From assembly GCF_003550065.1 (NCBI RefSeq), contig NZ_QXDC01000002.1, forward strand, positions 1 to 64,000: a stretch of 64,000 bases of DNA, in the 5' to 3' direction. The notes under the pieces were generated by a model. The model saw nothing but the letters and a program-made list of their open reading frames with translations. It did not search any database and had not been told where the DNA came from. Below are positions 51,633 through 61,029 of the stretch, one piece after another (position 1 is the first letter of the stretch; each line of letters opens with the position of its first letter). This DNA comes from Hephaestia caeni. Its GTDB lineage: Bacteria > Pseudomonadota > Alphaproteobacteria > Sphingomonadales > Sphingomonadaceae. The position numbers and the translations under genes are program-made.

Positions 51633-52544
51633 ATGAAACCCTCGCGCCGCACCGTCATCGCCGCCTCCGCCCTCGGCCTCGGCGCCGCAACGGTCGCGCG
51701 CGCGGGCATGCCGATCGGCAACGCGGCGCGCTTCTCGATGAAATACGCGCCGCACGAAGGCAGCTTCGCCAGCCGTGGGGGGCTGATCGAGCAGATCGCC
51801 TTTGCCGCCGATCAGGGCTTCATGGCGTGGGAGGACAACGAAGCGGTCGGCCGGCCCGTTGCCCAGCTCGACGCGATGGCGAAGGCGTTTCAGCAGCGCG
51901 GCATGACAATGGGCGTGCTGGTCGCGAGCATGCCCAAATGGTCGCAGTTCAGGCCTCTCCTCGGCGCCGACGACGGGGCCGACCGCGAAGCGTTCCTGGC
52001 CGATCTTCCCGCCGCGATCGAGGTCGCCAAGCGCCTGAACGCCACCTGGCTCACCGTGGTGACGGGGTTCATGGACCCGAAGGTGCCGGTCGACTTGCAG
52101 ACCGCTCGGATCATCGAGGTGATGCGCCGCGCCGGCGACCTTGCGGCGCGCGCGAACAAGGTTCTGGTGATGGAGCCGCTCAACACCATCACCAATCACC
52201 CCAACATCTTCATGCGGACGATCACGCAAGGCTATCTGATTGCCAGGGGCGCCGACAGCCCCGCCGTGAAGGTGCTCGCCGATCTCTATCACGCCCAGAT
52301 CCAGGCCGGGAACCTGATCCCGACGCTCGATAGCTGCTGGAGCGAGATCCCCTACATCCAGGTCGGGGACAATCCGGGCCGGCTCGAGCCGGGGACGGGC
52401 GAGATCAACTACAAGACGATCGTCCAGTGGCTGCGCAAGCGCCGGTACGACGGCGTCATTGGCATGGAACATGGCAATTCGCTGGAAGGGCGCGCGGGCG
52501 AGGAGCGGCTGATCGCCGCTTATCGCGCGATCGACGCGGTATGA
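51633..52544 (+). CDS. exported TIM-barrel isomerase, hydroxypyruvate-isomerase-like
   Basis: This 303-residue protein has a twin-arginine signal (SRRTVIAASALGLGAATVAR) and then a xylose-isomerase-like TIM barrel. Active-site segments are LVMEPLNTITNHPN near residue 180, DLYHAQIQAGN near 215, IQVGDNPGRLEPGTGEINY near 245, and GVIGMEHGNS near 284. The export signal means that it folds with a metal in the cytoplasm and works in the periplasm, which is unusual for a sugar isomerase. It lies between the cytochrome gene and the dehydrogenase small-subunit gene, so its substrate is probably the oxidised glycoside. Confidence 0.88.
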   Translation: MKPSRRTVIAASALGLGAATVARAGMPIGNAARFSMKYAPHEGSFASRGGLIEQIAFAADQGFMAWEDNEAVGRPVAQLDAMAKAFQQRGMTMGVLVASMPKWSQFRPLLGADDGADREAFLADLPAAIEVAKRLNATWLTVVTGFMDPKVPVDLQTARIIEVMRRAGDLAARANKVLVMEPLNTITNHPNIFMRTITQGYLIARGADSPAVKVLADLYHAQIQAGNLIPTLDSCWSEIPYIQVGDNPGRLEPGTGEINYKTIVQWLRKRRYDGVIGMEHGNSLEGRAGEERLIAAYRAIDAV

Positions 52545-52578
52545 CCGCGCCCTCCGCCGCTATTTCGGGAGACAGAAG

Positions 52579-53148
52579 ATGATCGATCGACGACGCGCGC
52601 TTGCCGGCATGGCCGCGACATTCGCCGTCCCGTTGTTCGCCCCGATCGCCCGCGCCGCGGGCCTCGCGGGCAAGACCACGCGCCCCGTCATCAGCGACGG
52701 CCCGCCCAGCGTCCAGGTCTTCACGCCGGCGCAGCACGAGTTGATGACCGCGCTCAGCGAGCGCGTGATGCCCACCACCGATACGCCCGGCGCGATCGCG
52801 GCGGGCGTGCCCGAGTATATCGAGAAGCTCCTCGCCGACTGGGCGTGGCCCGACGAGCGCAAACCGATCATCGCCGGCCTCGACTTGCTCGACGCGAAGA
52901 GCCTGGAGGACAACAAGGTGCCGGGCGCCAAGGCGACGCCCGAGCAGCAAGACGCGCTGCTGACGGCGGCCATGAACGGGGAAATCCCCAACGGCGCCTC
53001 CTTCTTCGAGAAATTCCGGCAGCTCGTCCTCACCGGCTATTTCACGTCCGAGATCGGCATGACGCAGGAGCGGGAATATCTGCCCGTGCCCGGCGAATAT
53101 CACGGCGATTACCTCTATTCCAACGTCAACAAGGTCTTTTCGGCATGA
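52579..53148 (+). CDS. gluconate 2-dehydrogenase subunit 3 family protein (Tat-exported)
   Basis: This 189-residue protein has a twin-arginine signal (DRRRALAGMAATFAVPLFAP) and the subunit-3 domain (FTPAQHELMTALSERVMPTT, GVPEYIEKLL, and FRQLVLTGYFTSEIGMTQ). Such small subunits carry GMC-type flavoproteins through the Tat pore and complete membrane-bound or periplasmic dehydrogenases, including glucoside 3-dehydrogenase. The flavoprotein partner is encoded at 54012-55697, one gene further on. Its stop overlaps the next start (ATGA, 53145-53148). Confidence 0.92.
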   Translation: MIDRRRALAGMAATFAVPLFAPIARAAGLAGKTTRPVISDGPPSVQVFTPAQHELMTALSERVMPTTDTPGAIAAGVPEYIEKLLADWAWPDERKPIIAGLDLLDAKSLEDNKVPGAKATPEQQDALLTAAMNGEIPNGASFFEKFRQLVLTGYFTSEIGMTQEREYLPVPGEYHGDYLYSNVNKVFSA

Positions 53149-53987
53149 CGATGAACAGACGCGCTTTCCTCGCCGGCACCGGTGGGGTGATGGCCATGAG
53201 CGGAATAGGAGTGACAGGCATTGCCCGCGCCGCGCGCGTCAAGGCGGTCGGCCTGCAACTCTACACGGTGCGCGAGTTGTTCGCGAGCGATCCGGTGGGC
53301 ACACTCGAGAAGGTCGCGCGCATCGGCTATCGCGAGGTGGAGTTCGGCGGCGGCAATTATGACACGATGGATGCGGCGATGCTGCGCGCGGCGATGGATC
53401 GCCTGCAGCTCCGCGCGCCCTCCACGCACGTCGCGTACGAGGCGATGGCGAAGGATTTCGCCGCCGTGGTCAAGATGGTGAAGACGCTCGGCGCCGATAC
53501 GATCGTGCTCCCGTGGCTGGCCGAGGAACAGCGCACCGACGCGGCGTTCGGCACGGTCATCGCCGGGCTGAACCGCTTCGCGGCCCAGGCGCGCGACGCG
53601 GGGCTCGGCTTCGCCTATCACAACCACGATTTCGAGTTCCTCACCACATCGGGCGGAAGGTCGCTCTATGACCGCCTGCTCGACGAGACCGATCCCGCGC
53701 TGGTGAAGATGGAACTCGACCTGTATTGGGCCATCCACGCCGGGGCGGACGCCGCCCAACTGATCGACCGCCTGTCGACGCGCCTCTACGCCTTCCACGT
53801 CAAGGACATGAAGAAGGACAAGTCGATGACCGCGGTCGGCGCCGGGACGATCGACTTCGCCGCGCTGTTCAAACGCCCCGGCGCGTCGCAGGTCGCGCAT
53901 TTCTATGTCGAGAATGACGAGGCGCCCGCGCCCTATATCCCCGACATCACCACCAGCTTCAGGAATCTGAGCGCGCTGCGCTTCTGA
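53145..53987 (+). CDS. second exported TIM-barrel sugar isomerase/epimerase
   Basis: This 280-residue protein carries a Tat signal (NRRAFLAGTGGVMAMSGIGV) and a xylose-isomerase-like barrel starting VKAVGLQLYTVRELFASDPV. Active-site segments include FAYHNHDFEF near residue 158, KMELDLYWAIHAG near 187, LYAFHVKDMKK near 212, and HFYVENDEAPAP near 252. The in-frame ATG at 53151 could also be used. It is translationally coupled to the subunit-3 gene and lies directly before the GMC gene. Periplasmic members of this fold in keto-glycoside loci are thought to split or isomerise 3-keto-glycosides. Confidence 0.88.
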   Translation: MTMNRRAFLAGTGGVMAMSGIGVTGIARAARVKAVGLQLYTVRELFASDPVGTLEKVARIGYREVEFGGGNYDTMDAAMLRAAMDRLQLRAPSTHVAYEAMAKDFAAVVKMVKTLGADTIVLPWLAEEQRTDAAFGTVIAGLNRFAAQARDAGLGFAYHNHDFEFLTTSGGRSLYDRLLDETDPALVKMELDLYWAIHAGADAAQLIDRLSTRLYAFHVKDMKKDKSMTAVGAGTIDFAALFKRPGASQVAHFYVENDEAPAPYIPDITTSFRNLSALRF

Positions 53988-54011
53988 CGGCAATTCGAAA
54001 AGGCATCAGGA

Positions 54012-55697
54012 ATGGCATCGACCAACAGCTTCGACGCGATCGTCATCGGTTCCGGGATCAGCGGCGGCTGGGCCGCCAAGGAACTGACCGAAAAGGGCCT
54101 GCGCGTCCTGATGCTCGATCGCGGCTTCATGGTCGAGCACGGCTCCGGCTATCCATATGACGGCACGCCGGATTTCCAGCTTCCCGCGCGTGGCACGGTG
54201 CCCCCGGCGATCGTCGAGAGCGACTATTTCATCGCCAAATACGGCTATCTCTCGACGAGCAACCTCCAGTTCTACAATGACGACCGCCTCAACCCCTATG
54301 CGTTCGAGGACGGCGAGGAGTTCCGCTGGATCAGGCCGGGCGCGTTCGGCGGGAAATCGCTGATCTGGGGCCGCTGGAGTTTTCGCTGGAGCCCCGGCGA
54401 CTTCGAAGCCAACAAGCGTGAGGGCATCGCCGGCGATTGGCCGATCCGCTATGAAGACGTGGTGCCGTGGTACACCTATGTCGAGAAATATATCGGCGTC
54501 TCGGGCTCACGCGAGAATCTTTCCTATCTGCCGGACAGCGAATTCCAGCCGCCGATGCCGATGAACATCGCGGAGAAATGGCTTAAGGAGCGGTTCGAAT
54601 CGGGCTTCCCCGGGCGCAAGCTGATCCCCGCGCGCTTATCGAACATGACCGAGGACAAGCCCGAACAGGGCCGCACCAAATGCCAGTTCCGCGACCAATG
54701 TTCGAACGGCTGCTCGTTCGGCGCCTATTTCTCGACGCAGGCGGTGACGTTGCCGGCGGCGCGGGCGACGGGCCGGCTCACGATCAAGACCGATGCCGTG
54801 GTCTCGAACCTCGAATACGATCCCGCCCGCAAGCGTGTCACCGGCGTCCGCTATGTCGATGCCAAGACCGGGCAGGCGGAGGTGGTGAAGGCCGATCTCG
54901 TCTTTCTGTGCGCGTCGGCGATGGCGTCGGTCCAGATCCTCATGAACAGCCGCGCGCCCGGCTCCGATCGTAGCTGGTTCGACACCAGCGGCACGCTCGG
55001 CCATTACGTCATGGACCATATCTTCCGCACCGGGGTTTCCGGGGAAATCCCCGGCATGACCGACTATATCGAATATGGCCGCCGCCCCGGCGCGGTCTAT
55101 GTTCCGCGCTTCCGCAATATCGACAGCAAGGACGACGGCGTCGGTTTCAAGCGCGGCTACGGCTTTCAGGGCGGCGCTGGCCGCTCAGCCGCCTGGCCGG
55201 AAGGCTTCGGTGCGTCGATGAAGCACGGCATGCGCAAATACGGCCCGTGGTATTTCTCGATGGGCGCGTTCGGCGAATGCCTGCCCTATGAAGACAACCA
55301 TGTGTCGCTTCACCCGACCAAGGTCGATCGCTTCGGCATCCCGCAACTGGTGTTCAACGTCACCTTCCGGGACAACGAATTGCGCATGATGGCGGATGCG
55401 CGCCGTGAGGGTGAGGCGATGCTGCGCAAGGCCGGCCTCCGCAACGTGACGAGCTACGAGCAGAAGCACGTGCCCGGCGATGCGATCCACGAGATGGGCG
55501 GCGCGCGCATGGGCGCCGATCCGCGCGCGTCGGTGCTCAACAAATGGAACCAGGCGCATGAGGCGGCGAACCTGTTCGTCACCGACGGCGCGCAGATGAA
55601 TTCGATCTCGTGCGTGAACCCGTCGCTCACCTTCATGGCGATGACGGCGCGCGCGGTGGATCACGCCGTCACCGCCAAGAAAGCGGGCGCGATCTGA
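54012..55697 (+). CDS. GMC-type FAD oxidoreductase, large subunit of a sugar dehydrogenase
   Basis: This 561-residue flavoprotein has the FAD-binding start [20 protein letters not shown] near residue 10, [13 protein letters not shown] segment [16 protein letters not shown] near 115, the active-site histidine region [12 protein letters not shown] near 493, and [20 protein letters not shown] at the C-terminus. Cysteines in [20 protein letters not shown] near 223 resemble the cluster-like region of glucoside 3-dehydrogenases. It has no signal of its own, so it is probably exported with the Tat-targeted subunit 3. Electrons would go to the operon's cytochrome c. It is the last gene of the operon. 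Confidence 0.92.
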   Translation: MASTNSFDAIVIGSGISGGWAAKELTEKGLRVLMLDRGFMVEHGSGYPYDGTPDFQLPARGTVPPAIVESDYFIAKYGYLSTSNLQFYNDDRLNPYAFEDGEEFRWIRPGAFGGKSLIWGRWSFRWSPGDFEANKREGIAGDWPIRYEDVVPWYTYVEKYIGVSGSRENLSYLPDSEFQPPMPMNIAEKWLKERFESGFPGRKLIPARLSNMTEDKPEQGRTKCQFRDQCSNGCSFGAYFSTQAVTLPAARATGRLTIKTDAVVSNLEYDPARKRVTGVRYVDAKTGQAEVVKADLVFLCASAMASVQILMNSRAPGSDRSWFDTSGTLGHYVMDHIFRTGVSGEIPGMTDYIEYGRRPGAVYVPRFRNIDSKDDGVGFKRGYGFQGGAGRSAAWPEGFGASMKHGMRKYGPWYFSMGAFGECLPYEDNHVSLHPTKVDRFGIPQLVFNVTFRDNELRMMADARREGEAMLRKAGLRNVTSYEQKHVPGDAIHEMGGARMGADPRASVLNKWNQAHEAANLFVTDGAQMNSISCVNPSLTFMAMTARAVDHAVTAKKAGAI

Positions 55698-56035
55698 ACG
55701 AAGCCGATCGCGCTGGTTCGGCGCCGCAAGGGTCGCGGTCCCGGGTTTAAGGCGATACAGGGCAACGCCCGGCGCATTCGAGCCTGGCGTTGCCCTTTTG
55801 TCTCCGTCGCATCGATCACCCGAAAGCTGATCCGGGATTGACCTGAAAAGAAAACGTTATCATTGCGGATTCGTGGGCCGTCGTACGAAGACGATGTCAG
55901 CCGCGGAAGAAGCATTTGAGGACGCCTGAGCGTGCAAGCGCTCCCATTGTTGCGGGTTATGGCGAAGACAACGCGAGTTCCCGGCCGACGACAGGTGCGT
56001 GAGCAGCAGAAGCTCGGAACGGGGGAGGGGATCTT
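55698..56035. other. 338-bp intergenic region between sugar operon and sugar-acid operon
   Basis: I see no gene. The first 100 bp contain a strong intrinsic terminator (55759-55799). The second half is lower in GC around 55840-55870 (GAAAACGTTATCATTG), which is where the promoter of the next operon should lie. TTGACC at 55838-55843 could be a -35 box, but I find no good -10 at proper spacing. A GGGGGAGGGG purine run precedes the ATG at 56036. Confidence 0.6.
55759..55799 (+). terminator. intrinsic terminator after the GMC gene
   Basis: AGGGCAACGCC (55759-55769) pairs without mismatch with GGCGTTGCCCT (55786-55796). The loop contains a further GGC/GCC pairing, and TTTT follows at 55796-55799. 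The stem of 11 bp and its place 61 bp after the last stop make this a convincing terminator for the LacI-controlled operon. Confidence 0.85.
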
Positions 56036-56929
56036 ATGAAGCGCAGTCATGCAATCGTTTGCAGTCTGGCATTGCTGTTCTGCGGAACCGCGGCATCCCC
56101 TCAATCGTCTGAAAAAGGGGCGGTCTTTTGCCGCATTTCGACGGCTGACGGCGCCCGATATGCGCGGCAATCGCTCGGCGGCTTTCATCTGCTCGACAAG
56201 GCGCCCTGGGCAGGAGGGCAGGAAACGGGCGTATTGATGGCGTCCAATGCCGTGCTGCTGCCGCCGGCAGAACCCCGCACGATTCTGGGGTTGGCCGGTG
56301 CCTATGTCGATCCGGCCGGCGATCTGCCGCCGACGATCCGCTGGTTCGCCAAATCCGCCTCCGCCGCCGCCACGGACGGCGACGAGGTCGCGATTCCTTC
56401 GGTCCTTTCCAGCCTCAAGGTCGAAGCCGAACTCGTGCTGGTGATCGGCAAACGCGTGAAGGAAGCCGACGTGGCTGAATCGGGTGCCGCCATTTTCGGC
56501 TATGCCGTGGGCACCGAAATCTTTGGTTCGGCGGAAGATTATCGGGAAATCACCGGCGACAATCCGGGGCGCGAGGAACAGATGCTGGCGGCGGGCCTGA
56601 AGCTCGGCGACAAGTTCGCCCCGTTCGGCCCGTGCATCCACGCCGGGGTGGATTGGCGGCGCCGCGATCGCTCGCTCGTCATTCGCGACGCATCGGGCAA
56701 GGTGCGCGTGCAATATCGCAACAGCACCGACGGCCTGCGCCGTTCCCCGGCGCAGATCGTCGCCGACCTGTCGAAGATCATGACGCTGGAGCCGGGCGAC
56801 GTGATCTTCACCGGCACTACCGAGGCGTTCGTCGTCCACCCCGGGGAGACGGTGGTGACCTCCATCACGGGACTCGGGACGCTCAGCAATGCGATCGTTC
56901 GTCCGCAGACGGGAGGAAATCGGGAATGA
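56036..56929 (+). CDS. exported fumarylacetoacetate hydrolase (FAH) family protein
   Basis: This 297-residue protein has a signal peptide (HAIVCSLALLFCGTAASPQS) before an FAH fold. Core segments are KVEAELVLVIGKRVKEADVA near residue 127, IFGYAVGTEIFGSAEDY near 157, KFAPFGPCIHAG near 195, and LEPGDVIFTGTTEAF near 251. FAH enzymes are metal-dependent hydrolases, decarboxylases or dehydratases of 2-keto acids, including 2-keto-3-deoxy sugar acids, and are normally cytoplasmic. Export here is unusual. Its stop overlaps the start of the sugar-acid dehydratase gene (56926-56929), so it probably acts on that enzyme's 2-keto-3-deoxy product. Confidence 0.87.
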   Translation: MKRSHAIVCSLALLFCGTAASPQSSEKGAVFCRISTADGARYARQSLGGFHLLDKAPWAGGQETGVLMASNAVLLPPAEPRTILGLAGAYVDPAGDLPPTIRWFAKSASAAATDGDEVAIPSVLSSLKVEAELVLVIGKRVKEADVAESGAAIFGYAVGTEIFGSAEDYREITGDNPGREEQMLAAGLKLGDKFAPFGPCIHAGVDWRRRDRSLVIRDASGKVRVQYRNSTDGLRRSPAQIVADLSKIMTLEPGDVIFTGTTEAFVVHPGETVVTSITGLGTLSNAIVRPQTGGNRE

Positions 56930-58236
56930 ACAGGCGGGATTTCCTGGCCGGCGCGCTGGGCGCAGCCGGCACCGCGCCGCTGGTGACGGGCGGCCGCGCG
57001 GATGCCGCGGCGGGCCCGATCGAGCGCACGCATGCCGATGCAAAGCCGCTCAACCTCAAGATCACCGACGTGAAGACCTTTCTGGTCGATGGCGGCGGGG
57101 ATGAGAACTTCGCGTTCGTCAAAGTCTATACCAATCAGGGTATTACCGGCCTGGGCGAAGCGACGCTGGCGGCGAAGGGCGCGACCATCGCCGCGGCGAT
57201 CGAGGAGCATAAGCGCTATCTCGTCGGCAAGGATCCGACCGAGATCGAACGCCATTGGCGGGGCATGTTCATCGGCCCGCGCTATCGCGGCGGGCCGATC
57301 CTGATGTCGGCGATCGCGGCGATCGACATCGCGCTCTGGGACATTCTGGGACAAGTGCTGGGCCGCCCCATCTGGCAGCTTCTGGGCGGCAAGGCGCGCG
57401 ACAAGGTGCGGCTCTATTGCCACGAGGGCTATCTGCGGCGGATCAGCCATCGCAAGAAGCGCAAGCCCAGATCCGAGCAGGAAGAACTCGATCAATGGCG
57501 CCAGCGCAAGGAAGAAGGCTGGACCTGCGTGAAAGGCGGCTTCTATCCCGGCGGCCATCCCATCAATCACCGCGAATCGATCCGCAAGGGCGTCGAGCAT
57601 CTGGCCAAGGTGCGCGAGGTGGTCGGGCCCGATTTCGACATCATCGTCGAGGCGCATGGCAAGCCCACGCCCTCGACTGCGGTCGAATTCTGCAAGCGCG
57701 TGGAGCCGTTCCATCCGCTTTGGGTGGAGGAGGTCACGCAACTCGAGAACGAGGTGTTACAGGAAGTGCGGTATATCCGCGAGCATACCGATGTACCGCT
57801 GGCAACCGGCGAACGCCTGACCACCCGATTCGATTTCGCGCCGCTTTGCAGCGAGATGCTGGTGAACGTGATCATGCCCGATGTCGTGCATGTCGGCGGC
57901 ATCACCGAGCTGCGCCGGATCGCGGCGCTCGCCGACGCCTTCAGGGTCGAGGTGTCGCCGCATAATCCGCAAAGCGAAGTCAGCACATTGGCATCAATGC
58001 ACGTCTGCATGGCGACGCCCAATTGCACGATTCTCGAGATCGGCAGCGGGCAAGATCCGTTCTGGGACGATCTGTTCTACGGCGGCCATTTCTCGTACGA
58101 CAAGGGTTACGGCAATCCTCCGAGCCGCCCGGGGCTGGGCGTCGACCTCGATGAGAAAGTCGCCGCCAGATATCCGTACGAGCCCAAGAACTGGGAAACC
58201 CTGCAAACCGGCGACGGCGCCTATGTCGATCGTTGA
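56926..58236 (+). CDS. Tat-exported enolase-superfamily sugar-acid dehydratase (galactonate dehydratase-like)
   Basis: This 436-residue protein begins with a classic Tat signal (NRRDFLAGALGAAGTAPLVT) and continues as a mandelate racemase/enolase fold. The capping domain has TKVYTNQ-like VKVYTNQGITGLGEATLAAK, and the barrel shows metal ligands in IIVEAHGKPTPS (near 240), WVEEV (near 266) and ATGERL (near 293), with the catalytic His in VSPHNPQSEVS (near 345). This pattern is closest to D-galactonate/D-mannonate dehydratases, which make 2-keto-3-deoxy acids. Periplasmic location is unusual for this family. It overlaps the FAH gene by 4 bases. Confidence 0.9.
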   Translation: MNRRDFLAGALGAAGTAPLVTGGRADAAAGPIERTHADAKPLNLKITDVKTFLVDGGGDENFAFVKVYTNQGITGLGEATLAAKGATIAAAIEEHKRYLVGKDPTEIERHWRGMFIGPRYRGGPILMSAIAAIDIALWDILGQVLGRPIWQLLGGKARDKVRLYCHEGYLRRISHRKKRKPRSEQEELDQWRQRKEEGWTCVKGGFYPGGHPINHRESIRKGVEHLAKVREVVGPDFDIIVEAHGKPTPSTAVEFCKRVEPFHPLWVEEVTQLENEVLQEVRYIREHTDVPLATGERLTTRFDFAPLCSEMLVNVIMPDVVHVGGITELRRIAALADAFRVEVSPHNPQSEVSTLASMHVCMATPNCTILEIGSGQDPFWDDLFYGGHFSYDKGYGNPPSRPGLGVDLDEKVAARYPYEPKNWETLQTGDGAYVDR

Positions 58237-58253
58237 CGCGTGGCGCCGAACGA

Positions 58254-58270
58254 CCGATCGGTTCGATCGG
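58254..58270 (+). terminator. short hairpin after the dehydratase gene
   Basis: CCGATCG (58254-58260) and CGATCGG (58264-58270) form a perfect 7-bp stem with a 3-base loop, 18 bases after the stop. No T-run follows, so termination would be weak. It may be an mRNA 3' stabiliser between the FAH-dehydratase pair and the LamG gene. Confidence 0.35.
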
Positions 58271-58420
58271 CGGGATTGAAAGACGTACCTTTGGTCTTGC
58301 GGACGACACCGAAAGACCATTATAGACACTTCATGAAAACGTTCGCATAAACGGCGAGCGATCGAACGCCCCTCCGCGAGAGCGAGAAACCCGGGGTGTC
58401 GCAGCAGGGGGAGAGAACGG

Positions 58421-61018
58421 ATGAGGATGTTCGGAACGAGTGCGCGGCGCAGCGCGCTTTTGGCGCTGCTTCCCGTCGCGGGGTTTCCGTGCGGCGCGGT
58501 GTCGTCGCCCGCGGTCGCGCAAGCTGCGAATGAAACCGTGCCGCTCGCCCGGGGCGGCGCGGTTCTGAACGGCGACGGCAAGCAAACGGGCATCCGCAAC
58601 GCCGATCGCCATATCCCCGCGGCGGTGAAGGCCGCGCGCCGGGCACGCAAGGATGTCCGCACGACGGCGCTCTGGGCGTTCGACGAATCCGTGGGGCTGT
58701 ATCCGAGCCATCCGCTCGACGATTCGAGCCCGAACGATCTGGTGATGGCGCTCGGGCAGGCTGCCACGATCAAGTCCGGCAAGTTCGGTAACGCGCTGTT
58801 CCTGACGCCGCAGCCGAGGTTCACCGTTCCCAAGGGGACGGCGGAGCAGGCGAGCTTCGGTCTCGTGGAACTGCCCCCGGCCCCGGGGCGCACCGTGCCG
58901 CCGCTCACCTGGTTCAACGCGCAGTTCGCGACCCTGATCACCGACGGCGAGGATCATCTGCGCAAGGAGGTCGGCTTCACCAACCCGACCGATACCGACC
59001 TCAATCTGGGCGATTACGACTGGACCGTCGAATTCTGGTACACCCGCGCGGGCCAGCCCTTGAGCGAAGACGGCGTCGTGTTCGAGATCGGCACCGGTCC
59101 GCGCGGCGAGAACGACAAGATCACGCAATTGCGGCTCGCCGCCGACGGCAGCCGCTTCGTTCTGGTGAACCAGCCGACGGGCCTCAACCTCGACATTCCA
59201 ACCGATCGGGCGGCGACGTCCGACGGCTGGCACCATTACGCCTTCGTCTATCATGCCGCGACCGATCAACTCGTCCACTTCGTCGACGGCAAGGCGCAGC
59301 GCCTGCCGAACGCCGCACCGATCGAGGAGCTTCCACGCGGCGACGAAGCCTATTTCACGATCGGCAAGAATGCGCGCTGGCAATCCGGGCTGAAGGGCGC
59401 GCTCGATGAAGTGCGCTTTTCGGCGGGCGCGCGCTACCAGGGCGATTTCACGCCGCCCGCGAGCCTTGTCGAGCCGCGTCCCGTGATCAAGCGGGCACAG
59501 GGGCCTCATCCGCTGTTCGCGGATGTGAAGCCGGGCGCTCCGCTCGATTTCGGCGCGCGCAAATATCTCTTCATCGACGGCAAGATCCTCGAAGGGCTCG
59601 GCGATGCGAAGCTCGTCGTGAACCCGCCCCGGCGCGCCGAGCGGGTGATGGGCGATATCAAGGGGCCGTTCCGCAAGCATCTGACCGTCGAGGAGGATGA
59701 TGACGGCGTCATCCGCATCTACAATTCGGTCGAGGACGATTATCTGGCGGTCTACACGTCGAAAGACGGCATTCACTTCACTGCGCCGGATGTCGGCAAC
59801 GGCGTCTATTCCGGCCGTCGCAACATCGTCATTCCCGATGCAGTGGGAGGGATGGGCAATCCCTTCATCGACCGCGAGGCGCCGCCGCAGGAACGCTGGA
59901 AATATTTCTCCGGCACCGATCGGCGCGGCATCTATCTGTGGACCTCGCCCGACGGCTATCATTGGAAGCGCGAACGGACGGCGTCGGTGCCGTTCCGCGC
60001 CGGCTCGCAAACCGCCACCTTCTACGACGATCAGCGCCAGACCTTTGTGAGCTATCACCGCTCCGATGCGCTTCGCCTTCGCAGTTCGGTGCTCACGCAG
60101 CAAAAGGATCTCGGGGTGCCGATCCACTACACCCCGCTGACCCAGCAGGATTATTTCAAGCTGGCGAAGCGCTATAAAATGGACGGGCTGATGCCCTGGT
60201 TCCTCGACAACGGCCCGCTCACGCCGGGCGGGTTCGGCTTGGAGTTGCCGCACGCGTTCGATCCCGAGCCGATGGATCCCATCGGTGTGGATTTCTACCT
60301 CACCAAGGCGACCAAATATCGCTGGGCGCCGGATACCTATCTCGCGTTCCCGGTGGCGTATTTTCAGTACGATGTCGGCCCTCCCGCCCGGCAGGCGCTG
60401 GGTTCGAAAGAAGAAGGCCGCGGTTCCGGCCCTCTCGAGACGCAGATTTCGGTCAGCCGAAACGGCCTCGATTGGACGCGATCCCCCCGGCCGGCTTACG
60501 TCGGTATCGGCCTTCACGAAGGGCGCGACGTCAAGACCGCCTATATCGCCCACGGCATGGTTCGCCGCGGCGACGAGATCTGGCAATATTATTTCGGCGA
60601 AACGCAATATCACTCGGCGATCAAGCGGACGGAGGACGAGCGCGGCGTCTACCGGCTGGTGCAGCGGCTCGACGGTTTCGTGTCGCTCGACAGCCCTTAC
60701 GATCATGAAATCGAAGTGACGACCAAGCCGCTCGTGTTCGACGGCGACCGGCTGAAGCTCAACATCGACACCGACGCCACCGGCTATGCGCAGGTCGGGT
60801 TCGTGGATGCGAGCGGCCGCCCGATCCCGGGGTTCGGCGTGGATGATTGCATTTACATCAACGGCGATTTCATCAGCGAAGACGTCAAATGGCTGAACAA
60901 GGGCGTCGATGTATCGGCGCTTGCGGGCAAGGAAGTCAGGCTCGTCTTCCGCCTGCGTGGTTCAAAACTGTACTCGATGGAATTTGCCCGGAGCGCCGAC
61001 GCTTCGGCCGGCAATTGA
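58421..61018 (+). CDS. exported LamG plus five-bladed-propeller-like protein, putative glycoside-active
   Basis: This 865-residue protein has a signal peptide (cleavage near AVAQAANET, residue 35). Residues about 80-350 look like a LamG/concanavalin-type domain (LWAFDESVGLYPSHPLDD, YDWTVEFWYTRAGQPLSEDG, LKGALDEVRFSAGARYQGDF). Residues about 370-760 look like the beta-propeller of GH32/GH43-type proteins (AVYTSKDGIHFTAPDVGNGV, RRGIYLWTSPDGYHWKRE, VSRNGLDWTRSPRPAYVGIG). The C-terminal 100 residues form another beta-rich domain. I cannot assign catalytic residues. It may bind or cleave a glycan in the periplasm or at the cell surface and feed the neighbouring dehydratases. The beta-helix gene follows after 11 bp. 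Confidence 0.78.
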   Translation: MRMFGTSARRSALLALLPVAGFPCGAVSSPAVAQAANETVPLARGGAVLNGDGKQTGIRNADRHIPAAVKAARRARKDVRTTALWAFDESVGLYPSHPLDDSSPNDLVMALGQAATIKSGKFGNALFLTPQPRFTVPKGTAEQASFGLVELPPAPGRTVPPLTWFNAQFATLITDGEDHLRKEVGFTNPTDTDLNLGDYDWTVEFWYTRAGQPLSEDGVVFEIGTGPRGENDKITQLRLAADGSRFVLVNQPTGLNLDIPTDRAATSDGWHHYAFVYHAATDQLVHFVDGKAQRLPNAAPIEELPRGDEAYFTIGKNARWQSGLKGALDEVRFSAGARYQGDFTPPASLVEPRPVIKRAQGPHPLFADVKPGAPLDFGARKYLFIDGKILEGLGDAKLVVNPPRRAERVMGDIKGPFRKHLTVEEDDDGVIRIYNSVEDDYLAVYTSKDGIHFTAPDVGNGVYSGRRNIVIPDAVGGMGNPFIDREAPPQERWKYFSGTDRRGIYLWTSPDGYHWKRERTASVPFRAGSQTATFYDDQRQTFVSYHRSDALRLRSSVLTQQKDLGVPIHYTPLTQQDYFKLAKRYKMDGLMPWFLDNGPLTPGGFGLELPHAFDPEPMDPIGVDFYLTKATKYRWAPDTYLAFPVAYFQYDVGPPARQALGSKEEGRGSGPLETQISVSRNGLDWTRSPRPAYVGIGLHEGRDVKTAYIAHGMVRRGDEIWQYYFGETQYHSAIKRTEDERGVYRLVQRLDGFVSLDSPYDHEIEVTTKPLVFDGDRLKLNIDTDATGYAQVGFVDASGRPIPGFGVDDCIYINGDFISEDVKWLNKGVDVSALAGKEVRLVFRLRGSKLYSMEFARSADASAGN

Positions 61019-61029
61019 GGGGACGGATC

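Noticed and set aside
58331..60706. 791-codon open frame on the minus strand opposite the LamG/propeller gene
   Set aside because: It has no recognisable domain, is Arg-rich, and lies opposite a gene with a signal peptide, ribosome binding site and operon context.
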